This document shows, one piece after another, positions 1 through 12,399 of a stretch of DNA of 64,000 bases (the stretch's first letter is position 1; every line of letters begins with the position of its first letter). The notes under the pieces were generated by a model that saw only the letters and a list, made by a program, of their open reading frames with translations, was not told the DNA's origin and made no database searches. The stretch is from contig NC_080540.1 of NCBI RefSeq assembly GCF_028640845.1, positions 134,072,420 through 134,136,419 of the forward strand, written 5' to 3'. The position numbers and the translations under genes were made by a program. Origin of the DNA: Ahaetulla prasina (lineage: Eukaryota > Chordata > Lepidosauria > Squamata > Colubridae).

Positions 1-204
1 GCGAGGTAGCCAAAAGGAGGGAGAGATGGGGAGGAGTTCTAATTACCATGTCCCTATGATCGCAAGTGTGGGCATCTGCCAGGGACCCAATATTTTGTTC
101 ATGTGGCTGCAAAGGGGTATTGTAACAACTGGAAGCATGGGTCATAAGTCCAGTTTTTCAATGCTATTCAGCTCCTTGAATAGACGGACAAATAGGGCTA
201 CCTG
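1..204. mobile_element. TA-flanked fold-back MITE, truncated by window edge
   Basis: Diverged terminal half of a repeat family seen intact at 12030-12399. The recognisable parts are a gtcataagtc stretch near 146 and the terminal ctacctg followed by TA at 205-206. It is non-coding. The open frame running through 26-292 crosses this repeat and the next one and matches nothing I recognise. Confidence 0.55.
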
Positions 205-260
205 TAAACAGTACTATTTAAAAAAGTTTAGAAACCAAATTTTGAATAGAGACCATCCTT

Positions 261-913
261 TTTTAAAAATTAGGCGTTTTTCCAGGCCCTAACAACAAAA
301 ATACTACAATTTACTAAGATCCATATTAACACTCCCAGAGATAATTTAGTGCAATTTTGGAAAAGAGATATTTCCAATGGTGTCAGATTGGGAACTTAAA
401 CCTGGAGAATATGGAACATTGGGAGAATTAACAGCATATATTCACAATAGAAGTTTGACTAAATTCAAGCAAAAACAACTTCAGTATATAAGTATACAGC
501 ACAACAATTTTAAACATTTAGAGTATGTTTTTAAGGGGAAAAAGAATTAATTAAAAGATTTGAAGTTAGAAATAGGTGAACAATTGAAATCTTTATAAAT
601 ATTACATACCAGAGTGTAACAAAAGGGAAGTTAGAAACTAAATATTTCATTAACAATGGATATCAATAAGTTAATTAATCTATTGATAAATTTCCTTTTT
701 TCTATTGGATGATTTATCTTTAAGTAATAAAAATAGACAAGCATTTCAAGCTTTCAACTCAGACATGTAAAAAGGCCTTTAAAATATGTTGTTTTTTGTT
801 TAAAATAATTGAGTGCATTCTGCTTTTTATGATTAACCCTTTATCAACAATATACTGAGCACCAATTATACAACTTTTACAATTTCTTTGTCCACTTACT
901 GATATTTTTTTCT
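261..913. repeat. Tandem duplication, copy 1 (DUS1L intron)
   Basis: First copy of an AT-rich block repeated immediately downstream at 914-1623. By eye the copies are almost identical: one early g/a difference (tta ggc g versus ggc a) and a 52-bp insertion in the second copy. Some of the text vaguely resembles decayed LINE coding sequence, but I cannot assign a family. It lies in DUS1L intronic sequence upstream of the exon at 2203. Confidence 0.9.
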
Positions 914-1623
914 TTTTAAAAATTAGGCATTTTTCCAGGCCCTAACAACAAAAATACTACAATTTACTAAGATCCATATTAACACTCCCAGAGATAATTT
1001 AGTGCAATTTTGGAAAAGAGATATTTCCAATGGTGTCAGATTGGGAACTTAAACCTGGAGAATATGGAACATTGGGAGAATTAACATAATTTATTAATAT
1101 GTTAATAATTTATTAACATAAACATGTAACATAAATTAGCATATATTCACAATAGAAGTTTGACTAAATTCAAGCAAAAACAACTTCAGTATATAAGTAT
1201 ACAGCACAACAATTTTAAACATTTAGAGTATGTTTTTAAGGGGAAAAAGAATTAATTAAAAGATTTGAAGTTAGAAATAGGTGAACAATTGAAATCTTTA
1301 TAAATATTACATACCAGAGTGTAACAAAAGGGAAGTTAGAAACTAAATATTTCATTAACAATGGATATCAATAAGTTAATTAATCTATTGATAAATTTCC
1401 TTTTTTCTATTGGATGATTTATCTTTAAGTAATAAAAATAGACAAGCATTTCAAGCTTTCAACTCAGACATGTAAAAAGGCCTTTAAAATATGTTGTTTT
1501 TTGTTTAAAATAATTGAGTGCATTCTGCTTTTTATGATTAACCCTTTATCAACAATATACTGAGCACCAATTATACAACTTTTACAATTTCTTTGTCCAC
1601 TTACTGATATTTTTTTCTTTTTT
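914..1623. repeat. Tandem duplication, copy 2 with 52-bp AT-rich insert
   Basis: Second copy of the block at 261-913. It differs mainly by the insertion at 1087-1138, built from TTAATA/TTAACAT-type words. After 1623 the sequence continues as unique DNA (aaaatgcttctttg). The offset between copies is 653 bp before the insert and 705 bp after it. Confidence 0.9.
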
Positions 1624-2202
1624 AAAATGCTTCTTTGTTTTTTAGTGGTTAAATAAAAATATATGCTACACAGTAATTGCATCACAAATTTTGATATTCC
1701 TGAAGTTTTGGGACAGAACAAAAGCACTGAGCATTGTCCAGGAGTAGAGCCTCTGTTGGTTGTGGAATGTTTTTAACTGTTGTTTGAAGTCTCTATAAGA
1801 ACAGTTTTAACTGACAAATGCAATCCTTAGTTGTCTTGTTCTCTATATTCTTTCTCTTCAATAAATCTGTTACATCTTTTAGCTAATAGTGGAACATTTA
1901 ATTTCAAAAACTATTTGAAGCAAGGCCAACTGAATATTGCAAAAGAGTTGCAAGCAGAAATACTATTCCGCTCTTTTGTAACCCTGTTAGCTTTATAAAG
2001 GTGTTGCCTTCAACAGGTATTATATTTTTTTCATGGCCAGCATCTCATCCTAGCTTTTTATTTAAATTAGGGTATTTTAAAAATCTCTCTTTAACTATTT
2101 TTTTCCAGACTTGATTTTAATTTCAAGAGATAGAAATTGTATGTCACTTTCTGGGGAAATGTTTGAAATAACCTGAAATCTAATTCATTTTCTTTGTTTC
2201 AG

Positions 2203-5200
2203 CTAAATATGCAAAGTGTGATCAGTGTGGAAATCCAAAGGTGAATCTTTAAACATTTCATTAATGCGCTAATCGTTACAACCTGGAGTGGAATGATAAA
2301 TGCTTAAAAATCTTGTGCATTGAGCCAAGGGACCTGCTGCCACATTAGTTTCAATAATATTCCTCCCAGTAAAATTGCGATCTAAAAATTTAAATGATTG
2401 AAACTATTTCATCCTCTAGTCTTTAAAATAAAGTCATAAGCACTATGTTAATAAGAAATCAGTTATCATATGCCTTCATTATAGGCTTAAATGCTGTAAG
2501 ATGCTTGCTTAGAAAGGTAGGCCAAAAAGGCAGACAGCTTTCTTAGAAACCATACAGCATAACCCAGTCTAACCTACAGCCCTGTTATTTTCTAGAAGAT
2601 TCCCATGCAAGTATGAACTGGGTCTGACCGTCCTTGGCAAAATCAGTTTAGTCCAATGAAATATCACTTACCAGTAGATCTTAGAACAAGGAGATTTTAC
2701 TAAGTTATCTGGAAATGTACTGCCACCTACAGGAAGCACTTTATACCACTTCTCTTAATTTTAAAAACCTTCACTACCAAAGCACAGTACAGCGAGTCCT
2801 CACCTATCTCTTGCCTCATTTAATAATTGTTGAAGTTACAACAGTGTAAAAAAATTGCTTTTGCAACCAATCTTTGCATTTGTGACTGCTGCAGTGTCCT
2901 ACAATGATATGATCACCATCTCTGTGCTCGCAACACTGGCTTGCAACAAGCAGAATTAATACAGAAGGCAACATAAAATACGTCACAGCTATGTGATGCT
3001 TCACTTAACAACAGTAGTGGTTTGCTTAACTACCAAAGGGACAGTGAGGTCATAAGACTCATGGTCACATGATTTTTGCTTAGCAACTGTGGCAGTTAGT
3101 GATCGAGTTGCTGGTTCCAATTATAGTTGCTAAGCGAGGACTACCTGTAAAGAGAAGCATAATGCTATCCAAATCTATGATGGATTCTTTAAATTTTTCT
3201 GCATAGTAGGAATAGATAGATTAAACAAGAAGGAATAGATTTGTATCCATAAGGGAGTTGAATCATAAACCATCTGCTGTGATTGTGGTGAATAATCAAC
3301 TACTGGATCTTGCTTTTTTCTCAAAGACAATTATAGACAAATAATACAGTGACATCAACATCTGCTCAAGAAAAAAGATGGCATGTATTACTGCCTGTGG
3401 TGGGATCATAACTGACTAAACATTTGAGTTTGTTGTGCTTTGGCTTGTATATATATATTTTATTGGTCAGTGGGCCTAATAGATTTTACTTCCACCAGAT
3501 TATATAAATTATTCTAAAAAGGTCTGCTGTCTGTCTAATCCCGTCTTCTGAAATACAAACATATCAGTAACTCTTTTCAGCTGTTGGAACATTAGCTATT
3601 TTCATCTTGGGGAAACTTGTGATCATCAGGATAATCCATAACCTGCAGTGTTTCTTGACACTGGTCTGTTGAGGGGGGGGGGGAACGGGGGGGGTAGCAG
3701 AGTTCATGTATTAAGGTTATTTTTCAGTAGGATGTTCTCTCAATGTAGCTGTGGTAATTTGTCTGCACCATAAAGTTAATATTATAATCTTTAGTCCATA
3801 TCTGTACAGCTTGGGAGTAGATGGCTATTTTGTCCAAATACTTAGATGGGTGGGAAATGTTGGCAAGAGTCAATGTTTTAATGATAGTGATGTGATTTGC
3901 CATGGTGTTTAAGGTTTACCTAGATTCTTCTAAAATTGATGTGTCCACTTTGTCAGTGTTCTAGATCTTTAAATAAATCTGCATGATACACACACATTTT
4001 AAAAGGTTTCAGCAAAGCTTGGGAGGCTTTAAACAGATGATATCCTCCTTTTAAGTCTTGCCCTTTTTTCCTGGATTAGCAGTAAATCCTATTAAAGGGA
4101 GGATGAATTATCTTTTTCTTAAGAAATGGCAATCTATTAAGAGTTTTTTTTCTGTTTTTAGATTCCTTTCACACTTTAATTCAGGGACTACATAGAACTT
4201 ACTGGCAATGTGATATCATATGAAAAATGAACTAATTTGCATCTCTTCGTAGGGTAACAAATGCGTATTTAATCTGTGTCGAGGCTGCTGTAAGAAAAGA
4301 GCTTTCAGAGAGACAGCAGATTGTCCTGGTGAGTGTCTATGTAACGAAAACTCAGTTTTTCAAAATAACAAGGTACTAAACTTCTAAAGGAAGGAATTTT
4401 TAAGTATGTTGCATGATTTTATACTTGTAAATATATAGCTTACATTTCAAATACTGTTTACTCCAAAGGCAAATCAGAAATATTTCCTGGAAATAACATG
4501 CTTGATTTAATAAAATCAAAGCAGATTTTCTTACATCATTACCAAAAAAAAGGACTACATCCAAATTATAGCATGACAGTTACACCCTTTATTCCCCAAA
4601 TAGCTCTAGAATATATTAACCACAGTCAGTTAAGCTATGATCCTGTATGTAAAATTTACTTTCAAAATAATTCTCTCTTTTGAAATACTAATAACTATCA
4701 TCTTTTTTAAAAAATAACTCTTGTGGTTTTATTTTCATCTGATGTATGTGATTCAGGAGCTAAATTGTAAGGATTTTTTTAAAAAAATGTTAATTGTATG
4801 AATTTTGAAAGCCACATTACTTTTAATACAGAAGTGACCTTCTTTAATCAAGTCACACAAAAATAACTCTCAGAATCAGATCAGCAAGTGGTCATGAATA
4901 AACATTTCTGTTACTTTTATAGAGAATCCTGTCTTGCCATAAAGATATAAAATTATTGGGTTTTTTACTTTCCCTTTAAATAATCAACTTCTGCGCAGTG
5001 GCTTTTAAAAATTAATGTCAACCCCATTTTAGCCATTTGATCATAGTAATAATACCATTTGTATTTGGGATCATTTTAGTTTTCTGCTTAATATAGCAAC
5101 CTTCTGAATGGAATCTTTTCCATTTCTTATTCTTCAGCTGCTAGCCATTCAGGATGTATTGTCTTCATTTGCTTTTTCAGGTCACGGTCTGCTTTTTAAA

Positions 5201-5329
5201 ACCAAACATGAAAGGTCTATTTTGTGGAAAAGTGGCCAATCCCATATGGAAAATATTAACCGGACAACACAGCAAGGTGAGGTGGAAGAAACAATGTTGC
5301 TTAAAGAGGCTCTCAATGGTATGGCATGA
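2203..5329 (+). CDS. DUS1L: tRNA-dihydrouridine synthase 1-like (DUS1L), last three coding exons
   Basis: C-terminal end of the DUS1L flavoenzyme, which reduces uridine to dihydrouridine in tRNA; the catalytic TIM barrel lies off the left edge. Exons: 2203-2240, 4253-4328 and 5181-5329 (stop TGA 5327-5329), all with AG/GT borders and compatible phases. Together they read [12 protein letters not shown], then [18 protein letters not shown]..., then [12 protein letters not shown]... ending ALNGMA. This is a Cys-rich, zinc-finger-like segment (CxxC, then C, C, CC, then CPGH) followed by a short polar tail, matching the vertebrate DUS1L C-terminus as I remember it. No earlier DUS1L exon is visible in 1-2202. 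The gene runs tail to tail with GPS1, as in human. Intron 2241-4252 holds a diverged MITE (2790-3147) and G-tracts near 3671-3698. Intron 4329-5180 shows no clear element. Confidence 0.92.
2790..3147. mobile_element. TA-flanked fold-back MITE in DUS1L intron
   Basis: Begins cagcgagtcctcacc after TA (2788-2789) and ends gcgaggactacctg before TA (3148-3149). The ends are imperfect inverted repeats with a TA target duplication, as in Tc1/mariner-type MITEs. Interior phrases such as cacttaaca and gtcacatgatttttgcttag are shared with the copy at 12030-12399. Confidence 0.75.
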
Positions 5330-5501
5330 AACCTTGGAAAGCCCTCCTGGATCTTCTGACTGCCCTCCCTCCTCCCTCCCTGGGCCAAAGAAACCTCTGC
5401 TTCCAGAACACAGCTGTTGACACCACAAGGCCTGTTTTAAAATTAATGACAAATTTTACTTAAGAAAAAGTTACTTTCTCAGGGAAAAGTCCTGTAATGG
5501 A

Positions 5502-5507
5502 AATAAA
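5502..5507 (+). terminator. Possible proximal poly(A) signal of DUS1L
   Basis: AATAAA about 170 nt after the DUS1L stop codon. A second AATAAA follows at 5652-5657, so alternative 3' ends are possible. Confidence 0.45.
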
Positions 5508-5651
5508 AGGATGCAATTAAAGTTTTCATGCTGTGTTGAAAAGACTTCAAAGACTGAGCCAGAAGTTCTGGCCTTACAATGCTGCATTGGAGACATCTCT
5601 AAAGATACGACCTGCCTGTTTTAAACTTTATGTATGGTTTTAAAATTGGCA

Positions 5652-5657
5652 AATAAA
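5652..5657 (+). terminator. Probable distal poly(A) signal of DUS1L
   Basis: AATAAA in aaataaagctttt, about 325 nt after the stop codon and followed by a T-rich stretch. A 3' UTR of this length is normal for the gene. Confidence 0.6.
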
Positions 5658-7850
5658 GCTTTTATAAAAGTAGTTTTCTGGAATATTATAACTAAAACAC
5701 AATTAAGGCACAGTATGTATGAACTCTAAATTTTTAAAAAAATTAAAGGTTTGTTTGAAGCTGGCATTGGGCACAGGCAGGATGATATGTGTAAAAGGAC
5801 AGTAAAGCTCAAAAGAGGGAAGCGTAATTAACAGGACAATGGACTATTGGCTTTAGATTTTTATGTTTTTAGCTTAATGAAAATAGTGTGTCTGCAACTG
5901 CTTTTGTTGGAAAACTGCAAATCAGCAAGTCAAATGATGCCAAAAATGAAAGCAGAACATTATGTGTTTCGTGTTGATTTTGAACAATGAAAACAATGTT
6001 TTTACTAATGGCACAGAGGTTGGCTTCTGACTAATGGCACATCTATGGCTCCTGACCTAATTTGGTACTGGTGTTAGCCTGATTTCCCTTTTAAAATCCT
6101 GTAATGATGTTGCTAGTTGTTCTTGCCTTGCAATCTTAGTCCAGGAAGGAAAACAGAAATTTCCACTGAAATTTAGTTTTGGTCCTAACTTACTTGCCCA
6201 ATCTTGGATACCTCCAGTGGATTGTCCTTTAAGAGATAAGGATAAAGGGTTACTCACCTCTGTGATGGATGGTATATTAGAGCAGGTTATATGCATCATA
6301 AAGGACATTGACTAACCATAAGCCCATTCTTTAATAAGTTAGTTGGGAAAGAGTTACTTGGGCCATTTACTAATCTCTTTCAAAAGAGATATAAGAGAAA
6401 TAGATTTCATTCTAAAATAGCTACACTAGAAATATAAAGGTTTTTGCTTTCAAGAGAGAGCAAGGTTTTGAACATTCTGTGAGTTTGTCTGCACATCAAC
6501 CCATGAATATTGACATGTTTGGGAACAAATATTGCTGAAAGAGTAATTCTCATTATAACACCCACACACACACCTCCACTATGGATATCAGATAGGCCAT
6601 TAGGAGAAATGTTTACCCTTATCAGACTATCGTGATTTTTAGAAATAAAAGCCATTACATTAAATGGCTGTCCAAGGAAATGTTAGTATCTTTTAAATAT
6701 TTGGGCACTTGAAGAACTAGAAATAATTCAGAGTAAAAAATCTTGTTACTATATTGTGACTCAGAAAGATTTCTTCTAACAGCTTCATAAATTATCTTAG
6801 AATGACAAAGACATGCCTCGGATTGCATGCTGTTTACTTGGCGAAGAGCAGCCCTTGGACTTGGAAGGCCATTTGGTAGAATGTTGCAAAATACAGCAGG
6901 TGGAACTAGCTATAATTTCTTTCTATGTAAACAAATTAAATACAAATGCAGTATTACTACTATCAAATCATTAATTTAAATATTTTCTCCTTTAATTTTA
7001 ATCAAAATTACAATTGGGTGACACTATTTGGAATCCTTGGTGGGATAAATTTAAGTTCTCAAGAGCTTCAGATTGTGCCACTTGAGAACACATGCAAGTA
7101 CAGTAGGTATATTGTGATTTCTCTTCAAATTTCCATTCAGCCTCACAAATATTGGCACATGAGGAAAAAGCCATCTCTTACTGTTTCAACTACAATGCAC
7201 TTGTTTCTCATATGTTGTCTTATCTGAGAGAACACTGTAGAAAAGGTTTTTGTCATTATTTTAAGAACTGTGAACACGATCCATAACTTCTGGTGGTTTT
7301 CATATTCCTTCACATTGTTCTGCAACTTTTTGCTCCCACTTGGATAAAGTTAGAGAATGCGGTGAAAGCAAATGCAACCATACTAAAAGTTGAGGTTGAC
7401 AGCACAACTAGTTTGGTTATTCAGAAAGATTGTGCATCCATATGCAATTTATTATATTACAATATATTGCTTTAGTAACCTTTTAATCAGGTTTTCTAAC
7501 AATATTAACACACACACACACACTTTTGTCCATTTTCCTGCCAATGTGTCAAGTTAATATTTTGTAATAAGGAAATCCCAATATCTCATACATAGGCATC
7601 CAGTGAGTGAGGGCATCAAGAGGGAGGAGATGAGATGTGTGTCATGTGTTATACAAACCCTGTGATTACATACTTGCAGTTAAAGTTGGGATAAAAAGAA
7701 AAGGGCAGTTTGCAATATGGCATCAAGTGTATATTTCATCATTGCAGCTTAGTGGTAGATGGCTATGATCTTGTAGTTCATTTACCATTTCCTCTGAAAT
7801 GCAGCTATTTTAAACCACACTGTGGAGTAAGGATGAAGCCTTAACAAATT

Positions 7851-8190
7851 TTAACAGATTAACAGAGTTGGCAGGGACTTTGTAGGTCATCTAGTCCAAC
7901 CCCCCACCCAAGCAGGAGACCCTACCCCATTTCTGATAGATGACAGTCCAGTCTCTTCTTGAAAGCTTCCACAACTTCTGAAGGCAAGCTGTTCCATTGG
8001 TTGATTACTCTCACTGCCAGAAAATTTCTCATTTCCAAGTTGAATCTCTTTGTTCAGTTTCCATACATTATTCCTTGTCTGGCCTTCAGGTGCTTTGGAA
8101 AATAGCTTGACCCCCCTCCTCTGTGGCGTCTCCTCAAATATTGAAACACTGCTATCACGTCTAGGTATTCTAGGTGTGGTCTTGCTAAGG
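7851..8190 (-). mobile_element. CR1-type LINE 3'-end fragment
   Basis: Contains the signature gttggcagggactttgtaggtcatctagtccaacccc (7867-7903), then gacagtccagtctcttcttgaaagc, cttctgaaggcaagctgttccattgg and a ctttatcgagtggtat end. The same text recurs at 32630-33010 and at 52687-55765. In CR1 elements the ttggaaggga...gtccaacc phrase marks the 3' UTR read in reverse, so I place the element on the minus strand. It is truncated and non-coding. Confidence 0.75.
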
Positions 8191-8726
8191 CTTTATCGAG
8201 TGGTATTAGTACCAATCCAATCCAAAATTAATTACTGTGATGAAACTAGGCACTTTTTTCAATTACTGCAATTTATAGTTCATCATTTAAATACATAGCT
8301 ATATTTATTATTTATATGTTGGGTGTGTGGGAGGGGCATAAATTAATCTATATAGGCATGTGACTATCGTCCCCTGTTGCATTCCTGTATATTTGTTAAA
8401 AGTTTATTCTGTTTGTAACTTCTAGCAAATAGGAGTTGAGACAGTCAATCCTCCCAGCGGACTTCTTTGTTCACTAGCTGTACACACCATTAGTGACCTC
8501 TCAGTGCTGAAAAGTGTCTGTTGTCTTAAGAGTAATTTGTTGGGGGCTGTTTTAGCTGCCCCAAACCAGTAGATTTTTTCACACACACACATATACACAC
8601 AGTCCTTTCTTCTTTCAGTCTTCCTTCCTGGGGCCCTAAGGGTGTTAAAAGGACTCTGATGGACTTCTTGGAGCAGCCTCCCCTCCCCACTCCCACCCAC
8701 CCTCCTTTGTTAGGGTCTGACTAGAG

Positions 8727-8833
8727 CAGGGGTCTTCAACCTTGGCAACTTTAAGCCTGCGGGACTTCAACTCCCAGAATTCCCCAGCCAGATAGTCCTC
8801 CAGGCTTAAAGTTGCCAAGGTTGAAGACCCCTG
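8727..8833. mobile_element. hAT-type palindromic MITE with 8-bp target duplication
   Basis: A 107-bp near-perfect palindrome from caggggtcttcaacc to ggttgaagacccctg. It is flanked by identical 8-bp direct repeats gactagag (8719-8726 and 8834-8841). CAGGGGTC ends plus an 8-bp duplication are the hAT signature. Other copies are at 27299-27389, 37558-37695 and 61354-61445. Confidence 0.88.
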
Positions 8834-10189
8834 GACTAGAGAGTTAACTCTCTTAAATTTTCTCAATAGCCTGGCTAAATGGCAGAATCTAGTACAAATT
8901 TCCTTTTTAACACTACCCTAATAACCCAGTAAAGCTTATTGTATAAACATAGGATGACTAATAAATTAATAGATATATGAAACGTCATGACCGAGAATAT
9001 GAAGCAACATTAAGAATCATGCATGATTTTTAATTCCTATTTACCATAAAGTTTCTGTAGCCATCACGTATCCAATCTTCAGAGCCATTTTGCAAATCAT
9101 AGTCATAGCTGTACTTTCAAAAGGGTGAGAGAGATTATTTTAACTACTGACAATTTATTGTATAGCTGCCAGACACACCTTCACCTCCTTTCATTCCAGC
9201 CTATGTTGTCAGCTTTCTCTTTGCTTTTGCCTCACACCTACTACAGGATTTGCTTCTCTGACCCTTGAGTGCAGGTCAGGGATTGCTAAGGGGTAGATGC
9301 TTGCTCTCTCATTCATTCACAAATTCACATCCATGGAGGTGAAGCTGCACTTTAGCAGACTGCGCCATCTTCCATGTGGGGATCAGGAAGCAGGGCTGGA
9401 GCTTATCCGAATGTCTCATCTTTAAATTCCCCCCCTCCCTTTTATATAAGAAAAGATTGAGATTACATTTTGCAGGGCAAGCTTCTCACGCAGAGAGGAA
9501 AATGTAAATCTAAGTAGGGAGCATGCTACTTTCTTATGGATTACGGATTACCAAGGCCTAGAGTCATGCTTTAATTTGCACATATTAAGGAGTTAGGAAA
9601 GATAAGGACCTGCGTACAGAGCTGGGTTAGAAACCAAGCAGCTAATCTACTGGTACCTGCCCGTCTGAATGGAGAATAATGCCCTGCTTTTCAAGAGTCT
9701 CACCATGTGAAGGAAAACAGTTTGTAGCTTGCTCAACCTAGCTTTTGGGGGGGGGGTTCCAATTACTTAAAAATGCCCCCCCCAAGCAGAACCCTATTCT
9801 GCATGTTTGACAAAGGTTGGAACCAAGTCTCAAAGACTGGGGCTTTCATCTGGCAGGTAGGTGGGGCTTTGAACATCAATTCCAGCATCACTTCTACATT
9901 GCATTGATTGTTACACTGCTTACAGCGGCAGAACTGGGAGTAGGCCAATGGCTGGCTGGGGAATTCTGGGAGCTGAAGTCCACCCATCTTCAGGCAGCCA
10001 AGGTTGAAAAACACTGGACTGACTCAGCCAAGGCAGCTAAGGAAAGAGAAAATATATTGATGAAAGACTCTCCAGTTGGATATCACTGTGGTAAACCAGA
10101 GATTTATGCTGTTTTCCAGCAACTACAGCTGTTCTATAATTTAGTCCCTAATTTATTTAACTTGTATCTCACTTTTGTTATTTTTTCAG

Positions 10190-10335
10190 ATTCAAAATGC
10201 CAAACCTTCCTCTTCCTATTTTCCCTACAACCACCACCCTGTGAGGTGGATTGATTTTGCCGAGACTGATTGGCCCAAAGGCACCCAGCTTGCTTTCATA
10301 GTTAAGACAGGATGTGAACTCATAATTTCCTGCTT
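10190..10335. mobile_element. SINE fragment (squamate tRNA-SINE type body)
   Basis: Contains the phrases caccctgtgaggtgg, gcccaaaggcacccagcttgctttcat and gatgtgaactcat. These form the conserved body of squamate SINEs that share 3' ends with Bov-B LINEs. Related text occurs reversed or diverged at 25090-25240, 36842-36970 and 58030-58300. The family name is from memory. Confidence 0.5.
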
Positions 10336-11318
10336 TCTAGACCAAAATGTCTCTTGCAACATGTGAATGCCCCAATATGGCATAACTGTTAAGTTCAGAT
10401 AAACTTGAGCTAAAATTATCAGCAGTACTGGAATTTAGATAGAAGTTAGGGCCAAAATCTGTGGCAGTAGTTTCTCTATCCCTCCATGCATTAAGTCTTT
10501 GTAACGGGAGTCAGAGACTTCCTTAAGAGGGGGGGGGAATAGCCACTGGAACTCACAGCAATAAATCACAAATGTGTTTATAGACCTCAATAGGCAGAGG
10601 TCAAAATTAGAAAGATTTGGATTCACCCTGCCCCTACAAGCTTTTAAACATTCTCTAAAAACCTGGCTTTTACTCCAAGTATAGGAGAGATCAGTGGCGG
10701 GGCCATTTGATTTGTAGTCTGCTTTGGTTGTGATATCCATTTCCTTGTTCTGTAATAGTCCTTTTGTTTCTTCTTAAGTTGTAATTGTATGCTGCCTAGA
10801 ATCAGTTTTGAATTTGAGCAGCCTTTTAAATTGAAATTATAAATGTAGCCTATCTGAATTACATTTTGCTCTGCATATTTTTGTCCAATTTACTGCAAAT
10901 TTACTTATGTTGTGCCCTGTATATTTGATTTTTAAAGTTGCATCTTACTTGCCTTCTCACAGAGCTTAAAAACAGCTTGTAATAAAAGCAGCTCTTTTTA
11001 TTAATAACTTGAAGGCTTTAAGTGAATTAAACCCAAAGACACCTCCCTCTAGCAATGTTAAGTGTTGATTATTTGTTGATTCACACATCGTTGGCGTAAT
11101 ATACCTTCCAATTTTTCTAAAACTCGACAGTTTGAAGAAATTAGATGTCAGAAAAACCACTGATGTTAGTGGATGAAAGTTATGACTGCCAACAAAATGG
11201 CTATGAGTTTGGAGATACTTAAAAGAGTTATTAAGTATTCTGTTAAGGTATATGAGCTCCTTAGGGATATCACATCTATCTTCTTATAAGCCAGGAAATC
11301 CTTAAAATGGGACCACTA

Positions 11319-11680
11319 GGTGCAAGTTGTCAACTTACAACCATTCATTTAGTGACTGAAGTTAAAGCAGTATTGAAAAAAGTGACTTATTGCCATTTTC
11401 ACACTTATGACCATTGTAGCATCTCCATGGGCATATAATCAAAATGACATATATTTATGACAGTTACAGTCTCCAAGTCACGTGATCACCATTTATAACC
11501 TTCCTAATCAATTTCTGACAAGCAAAGTAATGGGGGAAGCCAGATTCACTTAACGATGGCATGATTCACTTAACAACTGTGGTAAAATACTCATAAAATG
11601 AGATGCAATTCACTTAACTACTGCCTTGCTTAGCAATGGAAATTTTGGGCTCAATTGTCGTAATAACTCAAGAACTACCA
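11319..11680. mobile_element. TA-flanked fold-back MITE, degraded
   Basis: Shares gtcaacttacaacc, agtcacgtgatcacc, cttcctaatcaatttctgacaag, gggggaagccagattcactt and gaaattttgggctcaatt with the intact copy just downstream. The ends have decayed. Confidence 0.65.
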
Positions 11681-12029
11681 ATAATATTCTCAGTACTACA
11701 GTTTGTTTTTCATGACCCTTTTCCTATCCAGAAGTGGTGCTGCATTAAGAACAACTCCCTCATGCCCATGAAAGGATATCAAACTTCCTTTATACCAGTG
11801 ACATAAGATGCTCAAAACTTCTTAGAACAAAGATTTGAAAGATTTGTTCAGTATAGATAACCCTGGCATGCCATACAGACTTGAAAACAATATGTATCTT
11901 TCCTTATTGTACTGGGTATATTACACATCAGATTCTTAGTTTCCCATCAAGCCCTATGGTTAAGTACCTTCAGACTAGCTTTCTTGTTAATCCAGACTGT
12001 ACCTTACCCATCGCCTCAAAAAACAATTA

Positions 12030-12399
12030 CAGGTAGTCCTCAACTTACAACCACAATTGAGCCCAAAATGTATGTTGGTAAGTGGGAATTTATTACTTTT
12101 CTTGCCAGATTTGTTAAGTGAATCACTCTAGTTGTTAAATTAGTAACACGGTTGTTAAGTGAATCTGGTTTCCCTATTGCCTTGGTTTGTCAGAAGATCG
12201 CAAAAAGTGATCACATGACCCTGGTATCCTGCAACCGTCATAAATGTAAGTCAACTATCAAGCATTCAAATGTAAATCACGTGACCGTGGGGATGCTGCA
12301 ATGGTCATAAGTGTGAAAATGGTCAGAAGTCACTTATTTCAGTACCGTTGTAACTTTGAATGGTCACTAAGTGAACTGTTGTAAATTCAGGACTACCTG
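12030..12399. mobile_element. TA-flanked fold-back MITE, best copy (370 bp)
   Basis: Starts caggtagtcctcaactta and ends with its near inverse, aaattcaggactacctg. A TA lies on each side (12028-12029 and 12400-12401). The interior has many ttaagtga / tcactta words in both orientations, so the whole element can fold on itself. TA duplication plus fold-back structure suggests a non-autonomous Tc1/mariner-like element. I see no coding capacity. Confidence 0.8.

Noticed and set aside
9817..10254. 145-codon open frame
   Set aside because: Built from half a palindromic MITE (near 9950-10017) and a SINE tail; no family resemblance.
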